A stretch of 64,000 bases of DNA from Prolixibacter denitrificans. Lineage in GTDB: Bacteria > Bacteroidota > Bacteroidia > Bacteroidales > Prolixibacteraceae. The stretch's first letter is position 1. Every line of letters begins with the position of its first letter. Below are positions 26,951-35,708 of the stretch, one piece after another. A program made the position numbers and the translations under genes. The notes under the pieces were generated by a model. It saw nothing but the letters and a program-made list of their open reading frames with translations. It was not told the origin of the DNA and searched no databases. Location: the NCBI RefSeq assembly GCF_003014495.1, contig NZ_PYGC01000008.1:1-64000 (forward strand). The letters run 5' to 3'.

Positions 26951-29584
26951 ATGAGCCGACGACTGCTAGGTCTAGCTTTTTCCCTGTTTCTGAGCGCTTC
27001 AATTTGGGCTGCTCCCGTCATCAAAACCAGCTTGAACAGTGGCTGGTTTTTCCAACAAACTGATCATCCCGACAGTACAAAATGGGAACCGGTCAATGTT
27101 CCTCATACCTGGAACGCGAAAGATGCATTTGACGATCAGCCTGGATATTATCGCGGAACGGGTTGGTACCGGCGCAATTTATATGTGGATGCGGGCTGGA
27201 AAGGACAGAAGCTTTTTCTCGATTTTGAAGGAGTCAACAAAACAGCAACTGTTTTTATCAATGAGCAGAAAGTAGGCGAACACAAGGGCGGTTACACGGC
27301 TTTCAGTTTCGATATCTCTCCTTACGTGCATTACGGTTCTGACAATGATTTGCGCGTGGAAGTGAGCAATGCACCTGACCCGCAAATTCCTCCGCTGGAA
27401 GCTGATTTCACTTTTTACGGAGGCATTTATCGCGACGTGTGGCTCAAAGTGGATAACCCCATTCATTTCGCTTTCTCGAAATATGCGACGCCCGCGGTTT
27501 ATGTCAATACGCCGCAGGTTTCTGCTGAATCTGCTCAGGTGAAGGTTCGGGGAACCGTTCGAAATGAGACCGGAAAAACAAATCGTCTGCTTGTTCGTTC
27601 TGAGATTTTTTCCCCGGAAGGGAAGCTCGTGGAGGTGCTGAACAAGGTGTTTACCGTAAGACGAAATAGCGATCGCGATTTTGAGATGGTTTCGAAACCG
27701 TTAAATAAACCGCAGCTTTGGTCGCCCGATGCTCCTAACTTATACACCGTAAAAACCACGGTGCAGCTTTACCATAGCGACAGTATTCTCGACGGGGTGG
27801 AGAGTCCGTTGGGCTTCCGGTGGTTTAAAGCTGATCCGAATTTGGGCTTTTTCCTGAATGGAAAACCATTGAAACTGCACGGACTGAACCGGCACCAGGA
27901 TTTCGCCGGGTTGGGAAATGCCTTGCCCAATGATTTGCATAAAAAGGATTTTGAGCTGATAAAAAAGATGGGAGCCAACTTTGTCCGGCTGGCGCACTAC
28001 CCACAGGCTCCGGAAGTGTATCGCGAATGCGACCGGCTGGGACTGCTTGTGTGGAGTGAAATCCCGGTGGTGAATGAAATTACCGAATCGAAGGAATTTA
28101 CCGAGAACTGTTTGAATATGCAGCGGGAACAGATTCATCAAACCTACAACCATCCTTCGGTGGTGATGTATGGTTACATGAATGAAGTATTTATCCGTCT
28201 GGCATACGCAAAACAACTTTCCGACAGCGTTCGTAACTGGAAAATCAAAAATACGCTGAAACTGGCGCGAGAACTGGATTCGTTAACCCGAAGCGAGGCG
28301 CCCGGCCGGTTAACCGTGATGGCCTTGCATCAGAATCCCATCTACAATAAAACAGGAATTGCCGATATTCCGCAGGTAATTGGATGGAACCTGTATATGG
28401 GTTGGTACGGCGGTAAATACACCGATTTGGGAACTTTTCTCGACAAACAGCACGCGGAACATCCGAACCGCTGTATCATGCTTTCGGAGTACGGTCCCGG
28501 AAGCGATGTCCGGTTGCATACCGATCATCCGGAAGTGTGGGATTACTCCGAAGAATATCAGTTCCTTTCACATGCCAGCTATCGTTTCCAGGTGGACGAG
28601 CGTCCCTATGTAATGGGAATGGCTGCGTGGATTTTTGCCGACTTTGGTTCGGAAGGCCGCGCTGATGCGATTCCGCACATCAACCAGAAAGGTTTGGTAA
28701 AGTATAACCGCACGCCCAAGGATGTTTATCACTATTACCAGGTGATGAACGATAAGTTGCCGCGGGTAGCCATTGCCGGAACGAATTATACCAACCGGAC
28801 TTATGTGGCAGATGAAAACGGAAAGTCGAAGCATCAGGTTTGGATGTTCACCAATTCAGGGCAAGTGACCCTATATCGAAACGGCGAGTGGATCAATTCT
28901 CAAAAACCGGTTGACGGCATTGTGAAGATGCAGGTTCCTTTCGTTTCAGGGCCCAATAAACTTTTGGCGGTGACTGATATGGCGGAAGATTCGCTGGTGG
29001 TTAATGTAAAAATGATTCCGCGAAAGCTGACAGCCGGAGAATTTCATACCATCCGCGTCAACGTGGGCAGTAATTGCAATTTCCATAATGAGTTGACCGG
29101 TGAAAACTGGATTCCTGACCAGCCATATCAGCCGGGAAGTTTTGGGTATGTCGGCGGCGATATTTATCATTCTGTTTCGTGGAAAGCGTTGAGTACACAA
29201 TCCAACATCAAAGGAACGGATGACGATCCGCTTTATCAAACCATGCGCGAAGGACTGGAAAGCTATCGGTTCGATGTGCCGGATGGCTGTTACAAGGTGA
29301 CATTGTTGTTTGCCGAACCCAACTCGAAAGCAGGACAACCGCAGTTGATTTATAACCTGAGCAACGAAGAGAATGAGCAAAAGGCTAACCTCAGGAGTTT
29401 TGGGATTTCGATGAACGGAGAACATGAAGTCGGGCATTTCAACCTGGCGCGCGATTACGGTGCTTTGCGGGCAGTAAAGAAGACTTTTATGGTGAATGTG
29501 AAAAAAGGCGAAGGTCTTTCAGTTCAATTTCTGCCTGAGCATGGAAAAACGCTGCTTAGTGGCATCCGTATCGAAAAACGTTGA
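26951..29584 (+). CDS. GH2 beta-galactosidase-like glycoside hydrolase with C-terminal malectin-like domain
   Basis: A secreted 877-aa enzyme; ATG 26951 opens a signal peptide ending IWAAP. The N-terminal sugar-binding sandwich (about 28-190, VPHTWN, GWYRRN) is followed by an Ig-like domain (about 190-300) and a TIM barrel (about 300-610). The predicted acid/base is Glu412 in YMNEV and the nucleophile is Glu513 in SEYG. The last 180 residues (VPDGCYKVTLLFAEP) look malectin-like and may bind sugar. GH2 covers beta-galactosidase, beta-glucuronidase, beta-mannosidase and others, and the exact activity cannot be read from sequence alone. The esterase gene follows 32 bases downstream. Confidence 0.88.
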   Translation: MSRRLLGLAFSLFLSASIWAAPVIKTSLNSGWFFQQTDHPDSTKWEPVNVPHTWNAKDAFDDQPGYYRGTGWYRRNLYVDAGWKGQKLFLDFEGVNKTATVFINEQKVGEHKGGYTAFSFDISPYVHYGSDNDLRVEVSNAPDPQIPPLEADFTFYGGIYRDVWLKVDNPIHFAFSKYATPAVYVNTPQVSAESAQVKVRGTVRNETGKTNRLLVRSEIFSPEGKLVEVLNKVFTVRRNSDRDFEMVSKPLNKPQLWSPDAPNLYTVKTTVQLYHSDSILDGVESPLGFRWFKADPNLGFFLNGKPLKLHGLNRHQDFAGLGNALPNDLHKKDFELIKKMGANFVRLAHYPQAPEVYRECDRLGLLVWSEIPVVNEITESKEFTENCLNMQREQIHQTYNHPSVVMYGYMNEVFIRLAYAKQLSDSVRNWKIKNTLKLARELDSLTRSEAPGRLTVMALHQNPIYNKTGIADIPQVIGWNLYMGWYGGKYTDLGTFLDKQHAEHPNRCIMLSEYGPGSDVRLHTDHPEVWDYSEEYQFLSHASYRFQVDERPYVMGMAAWIFADFGSEGRADAIPHINQKGLVKYNRTPKDVYHYYQVMNDKLPRVAIAGTNYTNRTYVADENGKSKHQVWMFTNSGQVTLYRNGEWINSQKPVDGIVKMQVPFVSGPNKLLAVTDMAEDSLVVNVKMIPRKLTAGEFHTIRVNVGSNCNFHNELTGENWIPDQPYQPGSFGYVGGDIYHSVSWKALSTQSNIKGTDDDPLYQTMREGLESYRFDVPDGCYKVTLLFAEPNSKAGQPQLIYNLSNEENEQKANLRSFGISMNGEHEVGHFNLARDYGALRAVKKTFMVNVKKGEGLSVQFLPEHGKTLLSGIRIEKR

Positions 29585-29616
29585 ATACAATCATAAATCA
29601 GATAAAGTATCGAAGC

Positions 29617-30582
29617 ATGAAGAGAAAAGTATTTACACTATTGCTGACGTTGTTCGTCGCTGTTGGTGTATCGGCACAAACTCGCTACAAAGACGATATC
29701 GCCAGTGGTTTTGTCAAGAAAACTTACACGTATGCCGTGAAAGACAGTCAGCAACTGAAGCTGGATATCTATTTCCCGGCAGGCGATAAAGCGACCGACC
29801 GGGCAGCCTGGATTCATGTTCACGGTGGCGGATTTGCCGGTGGAAGCCGTGATTCCAAAGCCGATGTCAACCTGTGTACCCATCTGGCAAAGAAAGGTTA
29901 TGTGACTGCCTCAATTTCGTACCGGTTAACCCGGAAAGGAACGGGGTTCGGATGTGATGTGCCTGCTGATGTGAAGATGGAGACTTTCCGGAAGGCGGTG
30001 AGTGATTTGCGCAGTGCTACGGCCTTCATGCTGAAGAATCATACAGAGTTTGGCATTGATAGCAGCCGTATTATTATTTCGGGAAGTAGTGCAGGTGCCG
30101 AAACAGTTTTGAATGCGGCTTACCGTCCGGTAACGCAATGGGTGGAAGGAAAGCAGGAATTGCCTACCGGATTCCGTTATGCGGGAGTGATTTCTTTTGC
30201 AGGCGCCATGGTCAATGCAGCCAATATTACGGCTGAAACAGCCATTCCTACGATGATGTTTCATGGAACGGCTGACAACCTGGTGCCTTATGCCACGGCG
30301 CCTCACCACTATTGCAGCATCGACAGTCCGGGCTACATGATGTTGGATGGCTCGTACACGATTGCGAACCGCTTGCGCAAACTGGGAAAAACTTATTGGC
30401 TGGAAACCCGCTGCGGCGCTGGTCACGAAATGTCGGGATTACCGATGACCCAATCGGTGGATGATATTGTCGATTTTGCTTACAACTATATCATTCTGGG
30501 TAAAAAGGCGCAGATTCATACCATCGACAAGAGTCCGAAGTACAAAAAGGGTGATTCCCTTTATGATTTTTGCGACAATTAG
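29617..30582 (+). CDS. Exported alpha/beta-hydrolase, putative carbohydrate esterase
   Basis: A 321-aa protein; ATG 29617 gives the signal peptide MKRKVFTLLL...VSAQ. It has the hormone-sensitive-lipase/acetyl-esterase layout: oxyanion motif HGGGFAGG (His69 onward), nucleophile Ser158 in GSSAG, a C-terminal acid in HGTADNLVP and catalytic His in CGAGHEM. Lying directly behind GH2, it probably removes acyl (acetyl or similar) groups from the PUL 2 glycan. Substrate is inference. A terminator follows at 30608. Confidence 0.85.
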   Translation: MKRKVFTLLLTLFVAVGVSAQTRYKDDIASGFVKKTYTYAVKDSQQLKLDIYFPAGDKATDRAAWIHVHGGGFAGGSRDSKADVNLCTHLAKKGYVTASISYRLTRKGTGFGCDVPADVKMETFRKAVSDLRSATAFMLKNHTEFGIDSSRIIISGSSAGAETVLNAAYRPVTQWVEGKQELPTGFRYAGVISFAGAMVNAANITAETAIPTMMFHGTADNLVPYATAPHHYCSIDSPGYMMLDGSYTIANRLRKLGKTYWLETRCGAGHEMSGLPMTQSVDDIVDFAYNYIILGKKAQIHTIDKSPKYKKGDSLYDFCDN

Positions 30583-30607
30583 GCAGACAAACATCAAAGC
30601 ATAAGCC

Positions 30608-30642
30608 AGGCAGTCTCTCGGAAACGGAGGCTGCTTTTTTTT
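30608..30642 (+). terminator. Rho-independent terminator
   Basis: A stem of GCAG(T)CTC (30610-30617) with GAG(G)CTGC (30627-30634) is followed by eight T. Confidence 0.8.
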
Positions 30643-30713
30643 GTTTCTTCATCCGGAAACATTTTATATGGCGGCCCGTAAACGCTTGTAGTATAAATTC
30701 TTAATTGATGCTT

Positions 30714-31328
30714 ATGAAGAGAATGATTTTGCTTGTAACCCTGATTTTTACTGCATCATTGTATGCAGCGGCTCAGGTTCATTTGCCGGATTTTAAGCTC
30801 GGCGGAAAAGCCGTGATGACCGACGTAAAAATGAAAGATGTTTCCGGTAAAGAATATAGCCTGAATGATCTGAAAAAGGCCAATGGTTTGGTCGTTATTT
30901 TCTCTTGTAATACCTGCCCGTTTGTGAAAATGTGGGAAGGAAGATATCCTGAAATTAAAAAATGGGCGGATGAACACCAGGTTGGAATGGTGTTGGTGAA
31001 TTCCAATTACCAAAAGAGGGATGGTGTTGATTCCTTTGAAGCCATGAAGGAACACGCAAAGGAGCATAATTACACCATGCCTTACGTGGTGGATAAAAAT
31101 AGCCGCTTGGCCAATGCCTTCGATGCGAAGACCACACCGCATGTCTTTCTTTTTGACAAAGATTTCACGTTAGTGTATAAAGGTGCAATTGATGACAGTT
31201 ATCAAAGTGCTGATAATGTGAAGAGTCCATACCTTAAGAATGCTATTTCGCAATTGGCTGCCGGAAAAATGGTGGCAAAAAATGAAACACCACCCGTTGG
31301 ATGTAGTATAAAAAGAAAACTTGATTAG
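30714..31328 (+). CDS. Exported thioredoxin-fold (redoxin/AhpC-TSA-like) protein
   Basis: A 204-aa periplasmic protein with a signal peptide (MKRMILLVTL...AAAQ) and a thioredoxin/peroxiredoxin-like fold. The redox motif is CNTC (Cys65, Cys68) in IFSCNTCPFVKMW, with the conserved cis-Pro segment KTTPHVFLFD. Such proteins usually catalyse thiol-disulfide exchange in the envelope. ATG 30714 is chosen, but ATG 30708 is possible. It sits between two terminators, so it is probably its own transcription unit at the end of PUL 2. Confidence 0.82.
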   Translation: MKRMILLVTLIFTASLYAAAQVHLPDFKLGGKAVMTDVKMKDVSGKEYSLNDLKKANGLVVIFSCNTCPFVKMWEGRYPEIKKWADEHQVGMVLVNSNYQKRDGVDSFEAMKEHAKEHNYTMPYVVDKNSRLANAFDAKTTPHVFLFDKDFTLVYKGAIDDSYQSADNVKSPYLKNAISQLAAGKMVAKNETPPVGCSIKRKLD

Positions 31329-31358
31329 TCCACAAGTAGAAAATTGAGATGTTGAGAG

Positions 31359-31396
31359 AGGGAGAATTGCCGGATGGTGGTTCTTCCTTTTTTGCT
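31359..31396 (+). terminator. Probable Rho-independent terminator
   Basis: An imperfect stem (GGAGAATTGCC at 31361-31371 with GGTGGTTCTTCC at 31376-31387) is followed by a T-run. Confidence 0.6.
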
Positions 31397-31490
31397 TTAC
31401 AGCGATATTGATTTTAGTTTTTAAAGCATTATGAAAAATGGATGAAAACTGCGATCATTGTATGGTTTCCTAACAAAAATCCATTTTATC

Positions 31491-32330
31491 ATGCGAAAAC
31501 TCCTGACTTACTTTTTTTTACTTTTACTGACCATACCGGTTTTCGGGCAGGAAAACATGAACATCATCACTTACAATATCCGGTATAACAATCCTGATGA
31601 CGGAGTGAATGCCTGGCCCAACCGCAAAGCAGATGTTATCGCTCTTTTGAAATTCCATAAAGCGGACGTTTTTTGTGTGCAGGAGGCTTTGCACGACCAG
31701 ATTGTCGATTTGAAAGAGGGAATGCGGACGTTTGATTATGTGGGAGTTGGTCGCGATAACGGCAAACAGGCAGGTGAATATTCTGCTATTTTTTATGATA
31801 CACGCCGATATCGTTTACAAGAGCAGGGGCACTTCTGGTTGTCGGAAACTCCCAATAAGCCCGGTTTAGGTTGGGACGCAGCCTGTGTGCGAATTTGCTC
31901 GTGGGCGAAGTTGAGAGACCAGGAGAACAATCAATCGTTCTTCGTTTTTACGACCCACTTTGATCATGTTGGGGTAAAAGCCCGCGAAGAGTCGGCAAAA
32001 CTGATTTATAAAAAAGTGCAGGAATTAGGAGGTGATCGTCTGCCGGTTTTCCTGACGGGTGATTTAAACCTGACGCCGGAAGCCAATGCGATTGCTTTGA
32101 TTCGTAGTCAGTGGAAAGATTCACGGTTGGCAACGCTTTCTCCACCTTACGGACCGGTTGGTACGTTCGAGGGATTTGATTTCAACTCACCTTTGAAAAA
32201 CAGGATTGATTACATTTTTGTCAACGATAAGTTGAGGGTGTTGCGCTATGGTGTTCTCTCCGATTCAAAGGAGCAACGCTATCCTTCCGATCATCTTCCC
32301 GTATTGGTGGAAGCCAAATTTATTGATTGA
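31491..32330 (+). CDS. Second exported endonuclease/exonuclease/phosphatase-fold hydrolase
   Basis: A 279-aa paralogue of the gene at 25978. It has a signal peptide (ending VFGQ), Asn in TYNIRYN, Glu65 in VQEAL, the LTGDLNLTPE loop and the C-terminal SDHLPV. All EEP catalytic positions are intact. The two copies bracket the GH2, esterase and redoxin genes, so the pair is likely part of the same degradative system. It ends at a shared hairpin with the convergent hydrogenase gene. Confidence 0.85.
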   Translation: MRKLLTYFFLLLLTIPVFGQENMNIITYNIRYNNPDDGVNAWPNRKADVIALLKFHKADVFCVQEALHDQIVDLKEGMRTFDYVGVGRDNGKQAGEYSAIFYDTRRYRLQEQGHFWLSETPNKPGLGWDAACVRICSWAKLRDQENNQSFFVFTTHFDHVGVKAREESAKLIYKKVQELGGDRLPVFLTGDLNLTPEANAIALIRSQWKDSRLATLSPPYGPVGTFEGFDFNSPLKNRIDYIFVNDKLRVLRYGVLSDSKEQRYPSDHLPVLVEAKFID

Positions 32331-32349
32331 CGAGTTGATAAGAGATAAC

Positions 32350-32393
32350 AAAAGAGCCGGAATTCCTGTCAAGATTCCGGCTCGTGATTGTTT
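32350..32393. terminator. Bidirectional terminator between convergent genes
   Basis: A perfect 10-bp inverted repeat GAGCCGGAAT (32354-32363) / ATTCCGGCTC (32374-32383). T-rich tails lie on both strands, with TTTTGTT on the minus strand. Confidence 0.85.
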
Positions 32394-32417
32394 TGGCTGT
32401 AGTTTGATTCGTTTTCG

Positions 32418-33851
32418 TTATGCCTGAAGCGATTCTAATGTCGCTTTCAGTTGTTTTTTTCCCTGGCCGGTATCGACATGTGCACTCGGTCCGGCGATAC
32501 ATCCGCCCTCGCAAGCCATCACCTCCATAAAGTTACCCGGCGCTTTTCCTCTGCTGTATGCTTTCAGCAAACCAATTGATTTCTTGTTGATGCCATTTAC
32601 TTCGATGGCCCGAACATCAACGGCGAGGCCTTCTGCTTTCACCGCTTCAACTACACCTCCAGATTGCGCAAATCCACGACTTTCAGGCGTGCTGTAGGTC
32701 AGTTTGACCGGCTCACAATTTTCAATATCAATTTCAAACCCTTTGAAGAATGAATCCAGTTCTTCAAACGTCATCACATAATCAACGTTCGGATCAATCA
32801 TTGCTTCTTTCCGCTTAGCGATACACGGGCCAATGAACACGAGTTTGGCATCAGGATACTTTTTCCGGGCCAATTCTGCCGCATAGTACATCGGTGTTTT
32901 GGTATGCGAAACGTATGATTTCATGTTCGAAACATGCTTCTCGACGGCTTGTACGTACCCCGGACAGCAAGAGGTGGTCATAAACGACTGGCCGCTTTCC
33001 AGCTTTTCTTTTAGCTCAGCTGCTTCGTTGGTGGTCGTAATCATCGCACCCTGCGCTACTTCCATTACGTCATAAAAGCCCAGTTCTTTAATGGCAGCAA
33101 ATACTTTTCCTGCTTCGTAATTGTACTGTCCCAGTATGGATGGAGCCGGCAGGGCAATTACCTGTTCACCGGCCTGAATGGCTTTGAAAATATCGATGAT
33201 GTGTGAAATTTCGAAAATAGAACCAAACGGGCAGGCATTCAGGCATTTTCCGCAGTAGATGCATTTTGCGTCGTCAATGTGCTCAACACCTTGTTCGTCT
33301 TTGGAAATGGCGCCAACCGGGCAGGCTTCTTCGCACGGAACGGGCACGTGTACGATGGAGTGATACGGGCAGGCATTCTTACAAATACCACAGTTGACAC
33401 ATTTTTTCGGATCAATCTGAGCCTGTCCGTTGCAGTTGAAGGTGATGGCATTCTTCGGGCAATTCATTTTACACGGACTGGCCACACAACCACGACAAAG
33501 ATTGGAAACCACGTAATTGACTTTGACACAGGCGGTACATGCTTCGTCCACTACCGTGAGGATTTCCTTGCGGGGAGCTGTGCGTTGACGTGCCTCGTTC
33601 GCATAATCGGCGAGTGGCATCAGTTCATCAGTTTCTTCTTCCGGAAGGAGCCCCAGGATCGGCATCAGTTTGTATTTCAGAACGGCCCGTTCTTTATAGA
33701 TACAGCAACGACGCTGGGCACCTCGTTCCCGTGGGGACATTTCTACCGGGATCCGGTCAATCTGGTTTTCTAACTGGTCTTCTTTGATGAGTCCCGCCAA
33801 TCGGGAAAGGAGCTCCCGCCTGACGATCATGGTATTATTGACGTATGCCAT
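32418..33851 (-). CDS. Group B-type [FeFe]-hydrogenase-like protein
   Basis: A 477-aa cytoplasmic iron-sulfur protein. N-terminal ferredoxin-like Cys clusters (CRGCVASPCKMNCP, CVNCGICKNACP, CIYCGKCLNACP) feed an H-cluster domain. Its three signatures are L1 TSCCPGY, L2 GPCIAKRKEA and L3 MACEGGCIAGP. The L1 ending in Tyr and L3 ending GP rather than GGG are features of the poorly characterised group B enzymes, as opposed to the well-studied group A. No HydE/F/G maturases or partner subunits are in the window. Such proteins may produce H2 or sense redox state in anaerobes. The promoter region is unusual (see 33886-33986). Confidence 0.85.
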   Translation of the reverse strand: MAYVNNTMIVRRELLSRLAGLIKEDQLENQIDRIPVEMSPRERGAQRRCCIYKERAVLKYKLMPILGLLPEEETDELMPLADYANEARQRTAPRKEILTVVDEACTACVKVNYVVSNLCRGCVASPCKMNCPKNAITFNCNGQAQIDPKKCVNCGICKNACPYHSIVHVPVPCEEACPVGAISKDEQGVEHIDDAKCIYCGKCLNACPFGSIFEISHIIDIFKAIQAGEQVIALPAPSILGQYNYEAGKVFAAIKELGFYDVMEVAQGAMITTTNEAAELKEKLESGQSFMTTSCCPGYVQAVEKHVSNMKSYVSHTKTPMYYAAELARKKYPDAKLVFIGPCIAKRKEAMIDPNVDYVMTFEELDSFFKGFEIDIENCEPVKLTYSTPESRGFAQSGGVVEAVKAEGLAVDVRAIEVNGINKKSIGLLKAYSRGKAPGNFMEVMACEGGCIAGPSAHVDTGQGKKQLKATLESLQA

Positions 33852-33885
33852 TGATTAAAGCCTGATTAAAGTTTGATTTCGGCGG

Positions 33886-33940
33886 CAAAAATATACTTTT
33901 TCTCAGGCTTGTATGTTTTATAACATATAAATCTATGTTA
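33886..33940 (-). promoter_or_regulatory. Hydrogenase promoter with upstream operator-like dyad
   Basis: On the minus strand a perfect Bacteroidota -7 box TATTTTTG lies at 33893-33886, about 35 bases before the hydrogenase start, with no TTTG -33 box at the usual distance. A perfect dyad TAACATA-N6-TATGTTA (33921-33940) is centred about 50 bases upstream of the expected transcription start. That geometry suits a Crp/Fnr-type activator. The promoter box is seen. The regulator is inference. Confidence 0.5.
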
Positions 33941-33947
33941 CGGCACT

Positions 33948-33986
33948 AATTCAAAATCAATTTAAAGAAGCGATTGATTTTGAATT
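33948..33986. repeat. Perfect 14-bp inverted repeat upstream of hydrogenase gene
   Basis: AATTCAAAATCAAT (33948-33961) and its exact reverse complement (33973-33986) are separated by 11 bases. There is no T-run, so it is not an obvious terminator. It may be a second operator or an mRNA structure between the serine dehydratase end and the hydrogenase promoter. Confidence 0.55.
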
Positions 33987-34040
33987 ATATAAATCGAAAT
34001 ATATAGATATTATGTGTGCTTGTTTTTAGATGACGATTTG

Positions 34041-35243
34041 TTACATCTTCAAGCCGTGAAAGTGAGCTAATCCTCCTTCCGATGTCTCTTTGTAGAGATG
34101 AGGCAAATCGTGGCCGGTTTGTTTCATCGTCTGCACCACCTTATCAAAACTGATGAGATGACGTCCGTCGGAAAGCAGTGCGTAGTTTTTGTGGTTTAGT
34201 GCACGGGCAGCCGCGAAAGCGTTTCGCTCGATGCAGGGAACCTGTACCAGGCCGGCAATCGGATCGCATGTGAGGCCGAGATGATGTTCCAGTCCCATTT
34301 CTGCTGCATATTCAATCTGGAAAATGCTACCACCGCTCAGTTGTGTCACAGCAGCCGATGCCATGGCGCAGGCTGTTCCCACTTCGCCCTGGCAACCCAC
34401 TTCAGCACCTGAAATGGAGGCGTTGGTTTTCACCAGCGTGCCGATTAATCCGGCGGTTGCCAACGCGTGCAGAATTTTTTGCTCCGAACTTTTGTGGTAT
34501 TTCTTCATGTAATAAAGAACGGCCGGCAAAACACCACTGGCGCCGCACGTCGGAGCGGTGACAATCTCTCCGCCGGCAGCATTCTCTTCCGAAACAGCTA
34601 AGGCATAAGCATACAGCAACGAACGTTTCTTGATAGCTGGTTTGAAATTTCTCGCTTTTGCGTAATAACCGGCGGCTTTTCGCGGATACTTCAGCACACC
34701 GGGAAGTGTTCCTTCTGTATCGAGCCCTCGTTTAACAGCGGCTTCCATTACATGCCACACGTTTGCCAGGTAATTCCAGATTTCGGGGCCTTCGTTTACT
34801 TCCACATATTCCCAAATGCTTTTCCCGTTTTCGTAACACCACCCGAGAATGCTGTCCATGGTGGAATCGGGGTAAACGGAAACGGTTTCCAGCTCAGTTT
34901 GGTCATCTACAATGGCACCGCCGCCAACCGAGTATACCGTCCAGCTGGCGGTGACTTTTCCGTCACTGTCGAGAGCTTCCAGCTTTAGCGCGTTTGGATG
35001 GCGTTTTAAAAACGTTTCCCGCTCCCACAATATGGTGACACGGTCTGGGCCTAATGTATTTTGAATGGCGACGTCGGTTAAGTGGCCTCTGCCCGTGGCA
35101 GCGAGACTCCCGTATAACGTGACCCGATAGCTCGATGCATTGGGGGTTTGAGCCAGAAAACGTTCGGCCGCTTTCTTCGGTCCCATCGTGTGACTGGACG
35201 ACGGGCCGTTACCAATTCGGAAAATTTCTTTGATGGACTCCAT
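34041..35243 (-). CDS. sdaA: L-serine ammonia-lyase (L-serine dehydratase), iron-sulfur type
   Basis: A 400-aa single-chain enzyme converting L-serine to pyruvate and ammonia with an oxygen-sensitive [4Fe-4S] cluster. The N-terminal beta domain carries RIGNGPSSSHTMGP. The C-terminal alpha domain has CGASGVLPA, GAEVGCQGEVGTACAMA and CDPIAGLVQVPC, which supply the cluster cysteines. The start is ATG at 35243 (MESIKEIFRIG), matching the family N-terminus; a TTG further upstream would add 15 residues with no homology expected. The gene reads away from the tRNA. The oxygen-labile cofactor fits an anaerobic host. Confidence 0.95.
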   Translation of the reverse strand: MESIKEIFRIGNGPSSSHTMGPKKAAERFLAQTPNASSYRVTLYGSLAATGRGHLTDVAIQNTLGPDRVTILWERETFLKRHPNALKLEALDSDGKVTASWTVYSVGGGAIVDDQTELETVSVYPDSTMDSILGWCYENGKSIWEYVEVNEGPEIWNYLANVWHVMEAAVKRGLDTEGTLPGVLKYPRKAAGYYAKARNFKPAIKKRSLLYAYALAVSEENAAGGEIVTAPTCGASGVLPAVLYYMKKYHKSSEQKILHALATAGLIGTLVKTNASISGAEVGCQGEVGTACAMASAAVTQLSGGSIFQIEYAAEMGLEHHLGLTCDPIAGLVQVPCIERNAFAAARALNHKNYALLSDGRHLISFDKVVQTMKQTGHDLPHLYKETSEGGLAHFHGLKM

Positions 35244-35412
35244 TTGAGGAAATATTTGTTGCGAAATAACGGTTTTTCCGGATATCAATCATGAAAGTTA
35301 CCTCTTTTTTTTATGCTATTTCAGCAAACTGGTTTCGTTCAGCGGGCCTAAATTTCATCGATGGACAGAGCGAAAAGCAACCAGATGAAAGATGCCGATT
35401 TTTTGAGATGAA

Positions 35413-35445
35413 TTTGTCTGTTATTGTCGAATATTTTTAACTTTG
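35413..35445 (+). promoter_or_regulatory. Promoter of tRNA-Ser, textbook Bacteroidota type
   Basis: The -33 box TTTG (35413-35416), a 21-base spacer and a perfect -7 box TAACTTTG (35438-35445) place the start at about 35452, five bases before the tRNA. Confidence 0.75.
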
Positions 35446-35456
35446 CCACCGCTTTT

Positions 35457-35543
35457 GGAGAGTTGCCGGAGTGGTCGAACGGGGCAGACTCGAAATCTGT
35501 TGTACCCTTCGGGGTACCGGGGGTTCGAATCCCTCACTCTCCG
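35457..35543 (+). tRNA. tRNA-Ser(CGA)
   Basis: An 87-base class II tRNA. The acceptor stem GGAGAGT (35457-35463) pairs with ACTCTCC (35536-35542), with G as discriminator. The anticodon loop CTCGAAA carries CGA, which reads UCG serine codons. There is a long variable arm (GTACCCTTCGGGGTAC) and a T-arm with GGTTCGAATCC. The 3' CCA is not encoded. Confidence 0.95.
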
Positions 35544-35559
35544 CATTGATTACCGAAAT

Positions 35560-35593
35560 AAGCCTCGCATTTATGCGGGGCTTTCTTGTTTTA
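35560..35593 (+). terminator. Terminator of the tRNA-Ser transcript
   Basis: A 10-bp stem AAGCCTCGCA (35560-35569) / TGCGGGGCTT (35574-35583) is followed by TCTTGTTTT. Confidence 0.8.
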
Positions 35594-35677
35594 AGAGCGG
35601 CTGTTTAAACTCTTCCTATATTCCATCCCTGTTGTACTGAAAAGAATACTCAGAATATAGTTTTTTGGCAAAATGCT

Positions 35678-35685
35678 ATATTTGT
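35678..35685 (+). promoter_or_regulatory. -7 box upstream of the GroES-like gene
   Basis: TATATTTG is a perfect TAnnTTTG match 23 bases before the ATG at 35709. No clear -33 box is seen at the expected distance. Confidence 0.5.
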
Positions 35686-35708
35686 GCTGATAAACGATTT
35701 AACTTGAC

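Noticed and set aside
35443-35640. Open frame of 65 codons across the tRNA-Ser
   Set aside because: It translates the tRNA itself and its terminator.
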